DNA of 64,000 nt from Archilochus colubris (lineage: Eukaryota > Chordata > Aves > Apodiformes > Trochilidae): assembly GCA_023079485.1 (NCBI GenBank), contig CM041084.1, positions 70,217,709 to 70,281,708 on the forward strand. Direction: 5' to 3'. Within the stretch, counting starts at the first letter, position 1, and every line of letters starts with the position of its first letter. The position numbers and the translations under genes are program-made. Below, one piece after another: positions 47,169-60,405 of the stretch. Under the pieces are notes generated by a model. It did not search any database. It saw nothing but the letters and a program-made list of their open reading frames with translations, and was not told the origin of the DNA.

Positions 47169-50100
47169 AAATGAAATTTTAATGCAGCCAGATTGCAGCT
47201 AATTAGCAGGTGAACTTTTCCTATGAGACAGGAGTATCCAATAAGCATGGGGCCTCTGCAAGGAAAGGATTGTAAGTACTTTTATTTTTTTTTTTCTTTT
47301 GATGGAGGGGAACGGAGGTATGCATTTAAAATTGCAGGTATGTCTTTTCATGTTTGCAAATGCTTTCTGAATTTAGGAAATTTTTTAGGAAGCATGTTCC
47401 TTTGCAGGGCCTGTGACACTTCAGCAGGTGAGCTCAGTATAACCTAAGCCAGCTGCAGGCTGCTACGCTGTCCGTACTCAGTCCAGACATTTCATGTGGA
47501 TCAGGAGCAAGCCTGAGGGTTTGCTTTTTTAATGGAAACACTGGCACCAGTCTCTTCCCTTGATAGGCAAAACAAGTGGGTTAACTACACACAGAATTAG
47601 CCATTGGTCAATGCAGGACTTGTAGCAGAGGATAGATTGTTTTCTTGAAGTACATGGTCCTGAGTGAGTGCTGAGTGTTGTCTTTCCTCTGATACATATT
47701 TTATTGGATGAGGATGGAGTTTTGCTTACTGTGTGTGGAAAATAGAGTAGAAATTTTTTTAGCAAGAGCACTGGGAAGTGTGTTTCCTCGGTGTCAGATG
47801 ATTAGCAGAATGCTTTTATGCCTCCTAAATGGCCCTTGTTAGAGGTGAAGCAATAATGCTAAAGAGCAAAGGAGGAACAGCAGTGTCCTGGAATCATGGT
47901 ATGCATGATAGCTCTGCCAAAAATGTTTGGTAGTGGAAATCCAGATACTGAGATGAGAGATGCTGTTCAGACAAGCAGGAACCTGTTGACTGTCAGGGGC
48001 AGGCTGCCTGGTTAGTTATGCTCCCTTGCTCTTGAGATTAACAGCTTTGAGGGACTGGGTAGGTCAAGCTGGCTTTTGTTACTTTTATGTGAGGTTGTGC
48101 TAAGGGCATTTTCATGGCCAGAACATTAGGGGTTAATAGGGCTCTGAGAGATGTTTTAATGTATGCTTAATTAGTTATCATGCAGGCTGATTGATTGCCT
48201 ATCTATTAAATTTTCTGTTATGAACTTTTAAAATGTATTACTCATCTGTAAAATGGTTATAACAGACATAAATTATTTAAGAAACATTCTGATTCATTTA
48301 TGAACCTATTCTCTAGAGCAAAGCTGGACTGATCTTTGTCTTCATTCCCTGTGTTTTTCTATTTACACGTATGATAGCAGCTCATGTGAGTGTCTTCTAC
48401 ACCAGGCAATGGAATAGAAAAGATCCCGTATGTTTCATAGTGACTCCTTACTTACTTTCTGTGTCTTGGTCCTTCTCTTTGCAAAAGTTATCACACTGTC
48501 TTTAAAGATGCTCCACAGGGCCTGTTGCAACCCCTGTATAGCTATTGGAGCTGACTGGAACCCAGCCATTTGCTCAGTCTGGGTAGTTTCGTCTCACCTA
48601 GTGGTATTTTAGACCATTTTTGCGTTTGTGCTCACTTATGCCTATTTGTGACACTGAGGAGTGATTCCAGGAGCTGTGGAAATGTGGAAGTGTTCCCAAA
48701 CCCTCTTTTTCCCAATAAAACTCTGTCTGAAAGGGTGAGGACTACGCTAGCTTTGGGCCATCCTGTAATTTCCCTGCTTTTGGAGAGACCCTGTGGAAGA
48801 CTTGCAAACCCTTTTACCTGATTTGGAAGTTGTGTGGCTAGGTTGGTAGTGTAATTCTGGATATTTTTATGGCCACAGTTTCTGGCACAATTTGGTACTT
48901 TGTTCGTGCACTGGGATTTCTAATTTCTAACAGGGTTGTTCTCTACTGCACACCATGGTGCAGCTGCTGTGTACTGGTTTGTCCTGCTGGCATGACCTGC
49001 TGGAAAGAAGGAGCACTCAGCTGGTGCTTCCCTGCTGAAGCTATGAAGCTCTGTGGCAGGAGTGTTGGGAAACTCCCTGAGGACTGTTTTCTTTTTCGTT
49101 CCTGCCCAGTTTACATACAAATGTGTATCCAGTCCCACGACTGCTTCTGGGAAGAGGCAGACAGGGAATTTTTTTTTAAATGAAAGTTTCAAACTTTTTC
49201 CTCTGATTCTTTTCCTTTTTATATTAGCCTCTTGGAAATTGAAATCTGTTTCCTCCCTTAGGGCTTTCGTTATGTGTTTTTTCTTTTTTTTTTTTTTTTG
49301 GTCTTCCTTATATTGCCGGAGCATTTGCTGGCTGCTTTATAAAGGCAGTCTGTAAACTCATGAAACAGAGCAAGCAAAGAAGCAAAGTAGCATATTGATA
49401 TGGGGAGGATGATAATACATTTTGCAGAAAGGCTTGCAGTCTTCAGACATTGACAGGAAAGCAAGGACAATATAGGTAATATCAGCACGAATTGCATCCC
49501 ATAAACACCTCTGTGCAGCTCTAGCACAGATGTGGGTTGCCAATAAGCAGCTGGTGCCAGACAATAAAGTCTATAGACCCTACATAGTTCCATGCAAGCC
49601 TCTATGATGTGTGACAAAGATCTTTATAGCTGCTGGAGTGCTTTGTGCCTGACACATCTTTCAGGATGTTATTCTTGTCTGCCCTGTGTCCTGGAGACCC
49701 TACTCACTTGCAGAAGAATTAAGAGTCCCAAACAAAATGTGTCTCATTATGGCACAAACTACATTATGCCTCAGGGCACATTGTCATGAAGGCTGGACAT
49801 CATAACATTGGTCCAACAAATGATGCCAAATTCTCTCTGTGTCCAGTTCAAAGAGTGGGGTGTGATGCCATGCAGCTGCCCGGAGGTGATGCTGACTCAG
49901 CCTGGGCCCTATTCCCCTGAAACCCCTCACCCCTCAGAATGCATCAGCACTGCACAGCGGGTGATGAGCTTGGGCTTGTCTTATTTTTTCTGCCATGTAG
50001 CCATCCCTTCTGTCAAGGAATTAACCTCAGGTATGAGAAACTAAGAAAAACAGTCTCTTTTTTATAGTAAAAGCCTGACTCCAATTGCTGGTTTCAGAGA

Positions 50101-53100
50101 TTTCATAAAAAATGTAAGCATTTTTTGTGATTTCATTAAAAAAACCCAGCCTTCTGAAAAAGATGCTCAGCTTTTCAATCATTTAGAGAGGCAACGTTTT
50201 CATGTCTGGGAGCTCTAGTCTTAGTGAAAGAATGTTAAAAAAAATGCATTTATTTCTTGAAAGAAAAACATATATTGATGAAGCAAAGAAAGTTTAATAG
50301 CTTGAGGATGGCTGGCTTGTGATTTTTGGAATGCTTGTAACTGGTATAATTGTTCCCCTTCTACAATAGCAACCCTAGAGATACAGAAGCATTAACTGTC
50401 CTCCACATCATCCTCTAATTCCAGTATGATTTACTCTTCATCTGCATACTTGGTATTAATGACACTAAAAATAGAAATTAACAGGTTTTTTTTTTTTTTT
50501 TTTTCTGTTGTAAACCCCTTAGCTTCATTAATGGACACTTACTAGAAAAGGGCTACTGGAAATGTTCAAATTAGCAGAGATGCTAATGATAAGGGGCCCT
50601 TTTTCTCTTGGCCTATGGCTTTTCATGACTGTATAAGTCCCTCAGAAATTCCACAATGAAGTAACTGCTGCAGCCATTGCTTTCTGTTCATCCTCAGGTC
50701 TTTCTTACATGGTCATTACTTCATTGTCTGCCCCTTTTCAGCTAAAAGGATGTGAAGTGGGGTCAATGCTTTGCTATTACAGTTGTTCTGTCCTCAGGTT
50801 CTGACTGTACTCTTCACAGGGATAAACAATATCCTCACAGCCTTTTACCTCCAGTCTGTCTCCTCTTCTCTGATTCCCAGCCATTTAAAACAGTGTTTTC
50901 AGTCCAGTGTGCCCCAGATCTCACAATGGCACACCAACCCCCGCCCCCCCCTTCAGGATGCTCTTGAATCTGCACAGTCCCCAGCCTCTACATTATCCCC
51001 TTTCATGTGAGCTGTGCTGCCCCTTAGTATGAGTCCACTCACAGACTTCAGTCATGTGCCCTTGTGCCTTGCCTGACCCACTGCATGGGTCCCATGGGCT
51101 GGCATGAAGCAAGAGGGAGAGGCCGGTTGCTCCTGGTGAGAGTTTGGGATTTGTGCAGCCTCTGTGGGGTCTCAGTTCATGACAAGATGGATTTTGACCC
51201 TCTCTGAAGTCGGTGTTTCTAGGTGGTGCCCATCCACTCCATTGCAAGCCTCAGAAGTTAACTATCCTTTGCCAGGGCTGTTAAGGGTGTAAAAATTATT
51301 ATTCACTGTGGACTCTGCCTTGCTTGTCCCCTGCACATAACCCCCTTATCAGCCTTGCTTGATGCAGCTCAGTGCTAAGGGAAATCCTAAGCACAGTTAA
51401 AACAAACAAATGAGTCCTGAAGGCAGGAGCTTCCAGCCATGAAAGACTCCAGTTATAAACTCAGCTTGTCCAAATGGCTTAAAAATGTCACCAAGCTCCA
51501 CAAATGCTGCTGCAGTGCGTCAACCCTGATTGCTTGTTGCAGGGGAAACAAACAAAACTTTTCCCCTTCTCAGACTGATGCAGTTGGAGGCTTTGTAGGG
51601 TCAGAGTACACTGTCTGGAGCATCAGGGAAGGCAAAAAGGGTGAGGAGAGGCAGGAGGCCAGCAGGTGCACTGATACAATTGGTTTGCAAGAAATTGTAT
51701 TAGAGGCTCACCCTACCATGGCTCCTTGCCTCATTTTCAAGCAAAGGTGCTCCAGCTTTTGTAATGTATTGATTAGTGGAGAAAATAATGTGCGTGGTGA
51801 TGCTGTCTGTAACTCTCTCTGCAAAACTTTCCAGCCCAAACTAGGTCAGGTTTAAAAGCCTAATGTGTGCACTGAAGCGCAAAGGCAGTGAGAGAGATGA
51901 CTTGTTCCCAGTAATGATATTTTAAACAGAAGGAAAGAGCTGGTGTTCTGTTTGTTTAATGGCTGCAAGCTGATCAGATATTTCTTTACAGATGTGTTTT
52001 GCTTTTAGATGCTATCACGGTATTTACTTGCTGAGACAGGACAATGAGTTGCAGGCAGAGGCTGGCAGGGAGGATGCTACAGCAAAAGTAGCTAAATAGC
52101 ACAATTTTTCTTGTTATAATTCTGATACATTGTACTAGCCATTATCCACACACAAAATGAGAGATGCTCCCCTGGCCATACAGACAGAGTAGCTAAGCTG
52201 GAAGAGACTGTTATTTGTGTTTTGTGGACAGGGCTCTGCTACTAATAGAATAAATGACTTGCTACACATCTAAAGAGTCTTTACTAAAATTGTGTACAAA
52301 ACCAGTGTTCTTGCATCTTGTTTTCAGTACAAAGTATTTTTTTAAAAGAGAAGTTGGCCATCTTGTGTTTGCCACACATCAGTTTGAGCATCAGTGGTAG
52401 ATGTTGCTGACACAATGGCAGGTCCCACTCACCTTCTTTCTGTGGGTTCTTCTGGGCTGTACATTGTTGTGAAGCAGCGTGTGCAGCTCTACAGATACCC
52501 AACCTGGCAATTTGGGTTCCTCTGAGATTTTACTCTTTGCCAGTGTCTCTTGCTCTAGTGTCTCAGTGAAACCCTTTTTCATCCCTGTTGGAGATGTGCA
52601 GTCAGAAGTCCTAGTGCCCTCAGCAGTCCCCTGGGCACCTCTGGCCCATGTGGACACCTCCTGTGTGGCCAGGAGCTGATGGCCTGGGGAGAGAAAGATG
52701 CTCTTCTAGGAGCCAGCTTTTCCACTCCTGAGAAGCCTGTCTAAGGTATTATGGTTTTCTTGCTGAAAAATCCAACTGTGTCTCTGTTGTCTAGAGAAAG
52801 AGATTAGACACATAGTTTTTAGATCTGTTCTACATTTTTCTGGAAAAATGGGATCTGCTGTACAATTGGTCTCAAATCCTGCTGGGCTGCACCAAGGCAC
52901 TTGGTGGATTTTCTTTAGCAGTAGCATTAACATGTAATACTCTCCAAGGGCTACAGATAACAGAGTCACCATACACATCAAGGATGCTGTGCTGCTTCAG
53001 TAATTCATTTTTGCTGTGCTCTTTGATGTTTTTGTAGAGAAGGTCTGACAAAGAAGCAAAATATTGTGATTACAGCTGATAAGGTGAGACAAATGGAATG

Positions 53101-53406
53101 GATTATGATCTGAGTTTCCACAGCATTTTGCTCAAGTCTACTCCAGGTAGGCTTTAAGGGAGCCTGCATCACTACAATCTCTGAGTGCCTCTCAGTAGTG
53201 CATTAAGAGATTCTACCAACATCTGCTACTTGTGAGTCATCCTTATTTTCTTCATTTCCCAGAGCTAGAAGAATATATGCTTTTTGAAAAGAAATATGCA
53301 GCTTTATCAAGCATATGCCTGGGGCCCTAAAGTCCTTAGAAGTCTGCTTAAATGAATACTAAAACTCTTCACATTGTTATGCTACTTGGGAGTGAGTAGC
53401 GAGGAT

Positions 53407-53505
53407 GGTTATCTCTGTTTTATGCCAGGTGGGAAGCCACAGCACAGAGAAACCTTGAAATTCATCATACTCACATGTGGCATCAACATCAGAGTCAGAC
53501 CAGAC
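53407..53505 (+). mobile_element. Possible MIR-like SINE relic
   Basis: GGTTATCTCTGTTTTATGCC, then GGTGGGAAGCCACAGCACAG, then AACCTTGAAA follow the order of the MIR core region (Pol III SINE of ancient amniotes). Divergence is high and no internal promoter boxes remain. Confidence 0.35.
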
Positions 53506-54564
53506 TAAGGCTTTTAGTGCCTTGGTGTTGCTTCTTAGGGCTGAGCTATGCCAGTACATTTGGCAATGTGCAGCTTCTGTGGGGTGATGACTGTTCAAAG
53601 TTTTGGTGGGAGATGCCTCACTTTCTGTGAGCCTGAAAATGAAGATATGATACTGAGTTCATTAGCAAAGGTTTCCGGCCATTGCTTCTCTTTCCCCAGG
53701 CACATTATTGAGGTGGCTGCTGCAGTGGTTTATACAATCTGGCTCTTATCTGTGGGATGGAGCCATTTTCCTTACTAACATTAATTTCTCTTGTGTCAAC
53801 CTGCAAGTGAATTCAGGGCTGGCAAGGACCTGAGACTAAGCCCCATCAGAAAATGCTAAAAGGAAAGGCTTGCTTTATTTGGTCTTATTCAAAGCAAAGC
53901 CAGCAGTTCGCCACATCTCTGAATGTGCTTTTAATTTATCAAGCAGATCTGTGAGGTGGTTGAAATTTTTCAGGGAAGATGAAGGAGGCTCAGTATCTTA
54001 GAAATTGCTGCGTTCAGAGCTCTCACTCCGATTGATGTTTCTAAAATCATGCTAATGCAATCCCTCATTTATCAAATTTACACATAATTTATGTTGTGGT
54101 TGTTCCCTACTCTAACAGTTTAGCAAAACATTTTATAATTTACTCTGAATGATAAGATTTAATGAGAGCTTTCACGCATTTTTATCCAACTCTGTTTTGA
54201 GTTGTAAATGCAACATTGACTTGATTTCTTTAGTGCCTGGACAGCTGGATGAATAGCAGTTGAGAGTTTCAGAAATGTAGGAATCATGAAATGACGTTTC
54301 CTTGGATTAGCAGCACATATAGCTTTCTGTTACGAGACTGTATTTTTCATTTGACCCATATACATATTTATAATTTTACACCTGAGCTATAGAACAAAAT
54401 TCCATTGCCATCCATGCTAGAGGCATCATTTATGAAGTCATAAGAGAAGGTCTACAGATCTTAGATCAACAGACTGTTTGGACAGGTTATAATTCTAAAA
54501 TTATTTCTTCTGAAATCTTGATAATTTTTTAAAAATTCTCCATTCTTCCATTTTATTTGTCTAT

Positions 54565-54662
54565 AAAAAGCCTACGACTATTCTGTATCAGATATGAGGG
54601 CCTTATGTAACTGAGATGTACAAACCAATGCCATCTCAGGACAAGAGCTTACAGTCTAAAGG
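54565..54662 (+). mobile_element. Possible amniote MIR-type SINE relic
   Basis: The words GAGATGTACAAACCAATG and AAGAGCTTACAGTCTAAA match, in order, the 3' body of an ancient amniote MIR-like SINE that is common in turtles and rare in birds. Only this part is visible and both ends are unclear. Recognition is from memory of the repeat text. Confidence 0.45.
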
Positions 54663-55320
54663 CTGGATATGTAGAGCTTCCCTTACTTCTAGTGGATGTC
54701 TTAAATGCAAGACCTTGAACAGTAGGCCAAGAGTTTTCTAAAGCAAAAGAATATCTCAAGGTTGGAAGAGCTCGTGTGAAGGCTGGGGCTCTGTTTCTGT
54801 TGCCTTTAAAAAGTCACTTGATTGCTCTTTACCTCTTTATTTCTTTCTACCTCTCCCATCCATGAGACCTGTGACCTTACAGAATAGTTGGTTGAGGTCT
54901 TTCAAAGAAATGTGCTCATTCTGGGGAGGCTGTCACTCTGACTGCTCAAAAAAGGTTCTATGCAAAAGGAGAAACACAAGTCCAAACAACTCATCTTGTG
55001 TTAGCACTACTTCTTGGAAGAAGAGCAGCTTTTCTCCTCTAAGTAACAATTTTACAGTAAGTTCATTGCAATCGTGTTATTTCACAGGTAGGGAACATGA
55101 AGGCTATGAAATAGTAAAAATTCTCCTGTTCTGAACTACGTTCCAGGCTACCCTGGGGCAAATACCTCCACACCTGAAGGAAAAAGGGGATTCTTGTGTT
55201 CCCTGCCTTCTCCCTCATAACTGATTTGATGACGACCCAGTAAAGACAATCTGGGACACTTAGAGACCCACTGGGGACCAGCAGAGGCTCTGGTGCTTGG
55301 CAGTGATCAAGGCAGTGAAC

Positions 55321-55405
55321 CCTCTTCCCATTTTACAGGGATACCAAGAGGTGCATGGAGGTCTTGCTGTACCCATAACAGTGGCAGCAAGGAGAGTGGG
55401 AGCAA
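55321..55405 (+). mobile_element. Possible MIR-like SINE relic
   Basis: CCTCTTCCCATTTTACAGGG followed by GAGGTGCATGGAGGTC and AGTGGCAGCAAGGAG resembles the MIR core. It is short and diverged, and could be a chance resemblance. Confidence 0.35.
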
Positions 55406-57284
55406 ATGGGAGGACAGGTTTCTTGCCATGGGCTCCCTTAACCACTGGTTTTAAGAGGATCCCTCTTTTCATTCCTTTGTCTTTCCTACCTGGGAGGAGG
55501 AGCCCTTGTCTCAGTGGAGTGCAAGAGCATTAAGCTGTGCTGGGAGGAACAGGACACAGCACACTGCTTCAGGCTCTCTGCATGCTCCAAACAGCATTCA
55601 AATGACATTTTCCAGAGTTTTATTTTTCTAGACTTGGTGGAAAAGGCAAATCTCCTGTTCTGCACTTATCATCAGGCTCTTATGCTGAGGAGGATCACAC
55701 TGTACTCCAACTTACCCATATTCACTTGACAGCATGAATGCCTGGAAATAATAAGCTTTCAACTAGAGGTTCAGCTTCCTGAGTCCCATAATGAGTCTGG
55801 GGACTTTCATGCTTCCCACAAAACAGAATTCTGCCCCCCACTGTGATACACAATCTCATTATTATTATTGTTTTATGGCATGGCAAGCACTTCTGCCTCT
55901 AATATTAAAGGTAGCAGCTCATGTACATTTCATAAAAGATTACAGGATCAGTCATGATGGGATTTGCCTTATAGATACTAAGACGCTAGCTTGAAAATTC
56001 CTATTGCCCAAGAGGGCCATTCCTTAATAATGGACTTAACAAATGAGGTCTGAAACTGGTGTTCAGTGTACTGCCTTCTACATCAGCTCTTAAAAAAATC
56101 ATGTTAGTTTTCAAAGTAATTGTAAAGTGGCTCTCCTCAGCCTCCTCCACTATATCCCTCTAATCTTTTGGGAAGTACAGCACGAGCATTGCACTGCTTC
56201 TTCTCCTCAGACCCAGTGATCCAGGTGGCCTGGCTTGCCACCTCTGAGGCCAACAGTAAAATATCTTGCATGCAGGATCTTTAGAAGTTTGATAGAGAAG
56301 AGCAAAACTGAAAATTTGCCCCTAAAAGCTTTGGTTTGGCAATGAGACTCCCCAGCCCTTGTTGCTTTCCTTGGATCATAGCTCTTACTCCGCCTCAGGT
56401 TCATTGCTGTCCCTGCTAATTTTCTTCTGTCTGCTTAAAGAGGCTGCACTGATACAGATTATTACTGCATTACAGTCCAAATGAGAGGCAAATCACTGAC
56501 CTCTATGCATAAGAACAAATCCCTTTAGGTGATACAGCTGTTTTGTGGCCGTGGCTATCTTGGTGCTCCCGGATGGCATATGCGTTGCCCTGAGAGACAG
56601 AGCACTACTGAATGAATGGCAGCTCCTCCTCTTTGAGCACTGCAGATCTCAGCAGGCACAAATTAGGATGTCTTGGGCAGGCCCACTCTTTGTTTGTAGC
56701 AGCTGCAAATGAAGAGAATACATAAAAAGGACTATTTCTTGAGCAGAATGCAATGTCCTGTCTCACATCCACAGTGACAGGAGGAGGGAGAGGAATAACA
56801 CATTCAGCTTGCAACAGTATGGGTTTCCTCTCATTCTGTCATCCTCACCTGTTATTGAACCCACCTTCCCTCCTGAGGAGCAGCAGCCTCTCCAGGGTTT
56901 GGTCTAACTGATAGCTAAGCTGGCATAAACCAAAGCAATCACATCTGACAGCACCTCAGTAATAAGACCCTGACAGCATGAAGGCAAAAGCAACTGAATC
57001 TACTCTAAATTGAGTTTGTCTGGGTCAGTTTTTTTTCTGGAGTCTGTCAGGCATCATTTGTGCCTCTTTTACATGCCTTGTTTCTCTTAATCTTGGCCAG
57101 GACAGGTAAGATGTGGTGCATATGCAGGACAGACCTCTGGGACCTATCTGTCCCTCAGTTTGATGGTTCCTGGGAGCCATGGTCAGGAAGCAGATGATGA
57201 AGCAGATTCTAGTTTGTGCTATATGGTGGCTGCACCAAGCAAAACAGCAGGGGCTAGTAAACCATATTTCCAAGTGACCAAGAT

Positions 57285-57640
57285 ATAACTTTTGAGTCCC
57301 CCAAGGATCTGTGTCGCTATTAATTTTAATGAATGGTCTAAAAGGGGATCATAGAGAGCAAAGGTAACGGTGGCATAACATGATTAAGAGCAATAAAAGC
57401 TGGAGGAGACATGACAAAAGCAAGAGGCACCTATTAAAGCTGGATAAACGGGCAACGCAGCAGCAAATGAAATGCAGCGTTGCAAAAAAATTTGTGTCAG
57501 AAGGAATGATGTTAAGTCTTTTTATGCATTCTTGAGTTCTTCATTTTGCTCTGAATAGATCTGGGCTCTTGACAGAGAGCTTAAAGAGAGCTGCTACTAG
57601 ATGTGACAATCTATGCAGTATAAAAGATAGCAGGTCCTGC
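57285..57640 (+). mobile_element. Very old CR1/L3-like reverse-transcriptase fragment
   Basis: The stretch has no open frame, but its DNA follows the order of CR1/L3 RT text: a GAGTCCCCCAAGGATCTGTG block (the PQGSVLG region), a GCAAATGAAATGCAGCGTTG block (the WQMKFN-type region) and then AAGGAATGATGTTAAG. It is far more decayed than the other CR1 copies. Assignment is by eye and needs a profile search. Confidence 0.5.
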
Positions 57641-59343
57641 AATCTACTTAGATAAGAAAGATAAGGGTGGTAGGAAGGGAAAGGAAAGCATCAGAGACCA
57701 TAATGTTTGCCTATGGTCGCTCATAAAACCAAATATAGAGCAGAGGACTTGAGAATGCCAAGTCTAGGGCCAGGCTCTGAACTGCACAGGTAGATTCCCA
57801 GAGGTCAGGTCATTGACTGAGAGACAAGCACTTCCAGAGGGCCACAGCATCATAAAGATGGCCAAAACAAGAGGCATGAATCACTCTTTGTCTAGCTCTG
57901 GTAGTGAAACACATTAGAAGGGTTGCTTAGGCCATAAGCTGAATTCTTAAGGGGCTGGAATTAGTAAAATGACTTGCACCCTCTTATTTTTTCCTCTGAA
58001 CCATACGTTTTCAGCCACAGCTGAGACAAGGGGATTGTTTCTGGATGGTAAGTCCTTTTGTTTTTTTTTTTTCCTGGGAACTTGCAGCTGTGGGAAAAAA
58101 GTGTCATCAGAGGAACCAAAAGAAATGAATAGTGGTGAAAGCTCTGTGTGGTCAGATAGGCCTTGGAGCACAAAGGGGCTGGGGATACTGATGAGGGCAT
58201 ATGGGTTCTTGTCCTGGTCCTTTGACATTTCTACCTTTACACTAGGGCAGTGGGTAGAGTGAGGGTGTAGGACTGAGACTGTCACTTGAGATGTCTGCTG
58301 GAGGAAGCCCAGTCCCTCCACCATGGCAGGCTGAGCTCCCTGGCTGTAAAACACTGGCAGGTTTCATGTAGTGCTGCAACTGTTCATGCACATTTCCAGG
58401 ACTGGCCTTGAGGAGCTCCAGGGCAGGAGGCTGAGAACATGCATGATCTGCAAATTTTTTCACCACCAGCACTATACATTTCCTTTGGGCTTAGATTCCT
58501 CCCCCCTCTTTCTCTTGGGTCAAACCTGCTGAGCCCTGAATTGTCTGTAAATGGATCCTTTTTATATCTCACCAGTAAAAACAGAACATTTTTCAGTTTT
58601 GTTTGTGGGAGGCCGGTAGATACAAGTGTTGGTTGTTTGCATAGAGATTTCACAGACTGCAAAAACACTGTCACCTGTTCCATAAAATGGGAAATAAAAC
58701 AGCCAGGATGTCAAGTACCTAGTAAACACCAGCTGGGAAGTGTCACAGTAGCAAGCTGTCTGACTACTGAGGAGGCTCATAAGCTGAGGCACACTTGAGG
58801 ATAATCAGATAACCTAATGGTGAAGTGCAGCTTAGGAAGTTGGGCTCAGAGCCCACTCTCCTTGCAGGCTTGCTTGTGGTGCAAGTGCTGTTGCTCCTTC
58901 CGTACACAACCCCAGAAGCTGATCTCAGCTGCTACAAAGCCTGTCTTGCAGAGCCCACTGCTGGGGTTTTCTGTGGAGTAAAAGCAAACTTTGGAGCAGT
59001 TCATCCTGGGAAACCCCTCAGTAAATGCAGCAAGCATTTTCAAGTCAAAGGCAATATGTTGCTAGACTGCATTTCTACCCCTCCTTCCTCCCACTCTGCC
59101 TATAATGGGGGAAGTAAAACATTGTGGTTTCAGGACATGAAGAAATTTTTGTTGCTGTCCATTGTGACTAAAGGGAGATACCGTAATGGTCTGAAAATAC
59201 CAAACTGTAGCTGTACAGAGGGACAAAGTCATCTATGTGCATTGCAGGCTTGTATGGCAGTACAAGAGATACTTGTCTTATACTTCCCAGAGAAGGCATT
59301 CCACACTGAATATGTTGATGCTGTGAAAGATAGGGATAGATGA
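57641..59343. other. Unique DNA before a CR1 copy
   Basis: No supported gene. An open frame ending at 59343 has 172 codons but starts at GTG after an upstream TAA and has no ATG near its start, so it is treated as chance. A T-run is at about 58060-58072. Confidence 0.6.
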
Positions 59344-60405
59344 GTGGACAGTCAGTGGTTTGAGAGCTGGCTGTGTGACAGAAGTCAGAGTGTGGTGATT
59401 GATGGAGCAGGGTTGAGTTGGAGACCTGTAACCAGCAATGTGCACCAGGGATCAGTACTTGGCCCAATCTTGTTCAGTGTGTTCACCAGTGACTTGGATG
59501 AGGGGACAGAGTGTATCCTCAGTAGGTTTGCTGATAATACAAAGCTGGGAAGGGTGGCTGACGTTCTGGAGGGCTGTGCTGCCATCCAGCGTGACCTCGA
59601 CAGGCTGGAGAGCTGGGCAGAGAAGAACCTGATGAGGTTCAATAAGAGAAAGTGTAGGGTCCTGCACCTGAGGGGGAAGAACCCCAAGCACCAGTATAGG
59701 TTAGGGATGGACTTGTTGGAAAGCAGTTTAGAGGAGAAGGATCTGAGAGTCCTGATAGTAAATTATCCATGGGCCAACAATGTGTTGTTGCTGCCAGAAA
59801 GGCCAATGGAATCTTAAGCTGAGAAGACTGTGGCCAGTAGGTTGAGGGAGATCATCCTTCCTCTCTACTCTGCCCTGGTGAAGCCACAACCAGAATACTG
59901 CATCCAGTTCTGGGCTCTCCAGTTTAAGGGACACAGGAATCTACTGAAAGAGTTCAATAGAGAGATATTAGGATGCTTAAGGAACTTGAGCATCTTTCCT
60001 ATGAAGAAAGACTGAGAGAACTGGGGCTGTTTAGCCTTGAGGAAAAGAAGGCTGAGAGGGGAGATTATTAAATAGCTATAAATATCTGAGGGGTGGGTGT
60101 CAAGACAATGAGGCCAATCTCTTTTCAGTGGTGTCCGGTGAAAGGACAAAGAATAATGGGTTTAAGCTAGAACATAGGAAGTTCCACCTCAACATGAGGA
60201 GAAACTTTACTGTGACAGTGACAGAGCACTGGAACAGGATGCCCAGAGAGGTTGTGAAGTCTCCTTTTCTGGTGACTTTCTAAATCCTGGATGCATTCCT
60301 GTGTGATCTGCCCTTAGGTGATCCTGCTTTGAGAGGAGAGTTGAGCCCTCAAGACGATCTCTTGAGGTCTATTCCAACCCCTAACATTCTATGATTCTAT
60401 GATTG
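59344..60405 (+). mobile_element. CR1 LINE, RT C-terminal part to 3' end
   Basis: The first frame (59344-59817) carries RT words such as [26 protein letters not shown] and [14 protein letters not shown]. The catalytic FADD is changed to FADN (59527-59538), which would abolish activity. A frameshift near 59760-59815 moves the text to another frame ([18 protein letters not shown], from about 59830). Later DNA still shows CTGAGAGAACTGGGGCTG and the HWNR region before the tail ATGATTCTATGATTG at 60405. It is 5'-truncated and dead, and belongs to a different CR1 subfamily from the copy at 12.7 kb, judging by sequence. Confidence 0.92.

Larger units (their letters stand above)
47169..57284. other. 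Unique DNA, no gene seen
   Basis: About 10 kb without a recognisable gene. The longest ATG frame on the plus strand (51439-51855, 138 codons) has no known domain. T-runs lie at about 49280-49300 and 50487-50506. Possible MIR-like relics at 53.4, 54.6 and 55.3 kb are listed separately. Confidence 0.65.

Noticed and set aside
51439..51855. 138-codon ATG frame on the plus strand
   Set aside because: Unrecognised composition, no neighbouring exon signals and no domain; a frame of this length is expected by chance in 64 kb.
57947..58354. 135-codon minus-strand frame
   Set aside because: Low-complexity Lys run from a T-tract and no recognisable domain.
58825..59343. 172-codon frame with a hydrophobic N-terminus and several cysteines, looking like a secreted protein
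   Set aside because: It opens at GTG after an upstream in-frame TAA, has no ATG near its start, has no recognisable domain and ends at the edge of a CR1 fragment.
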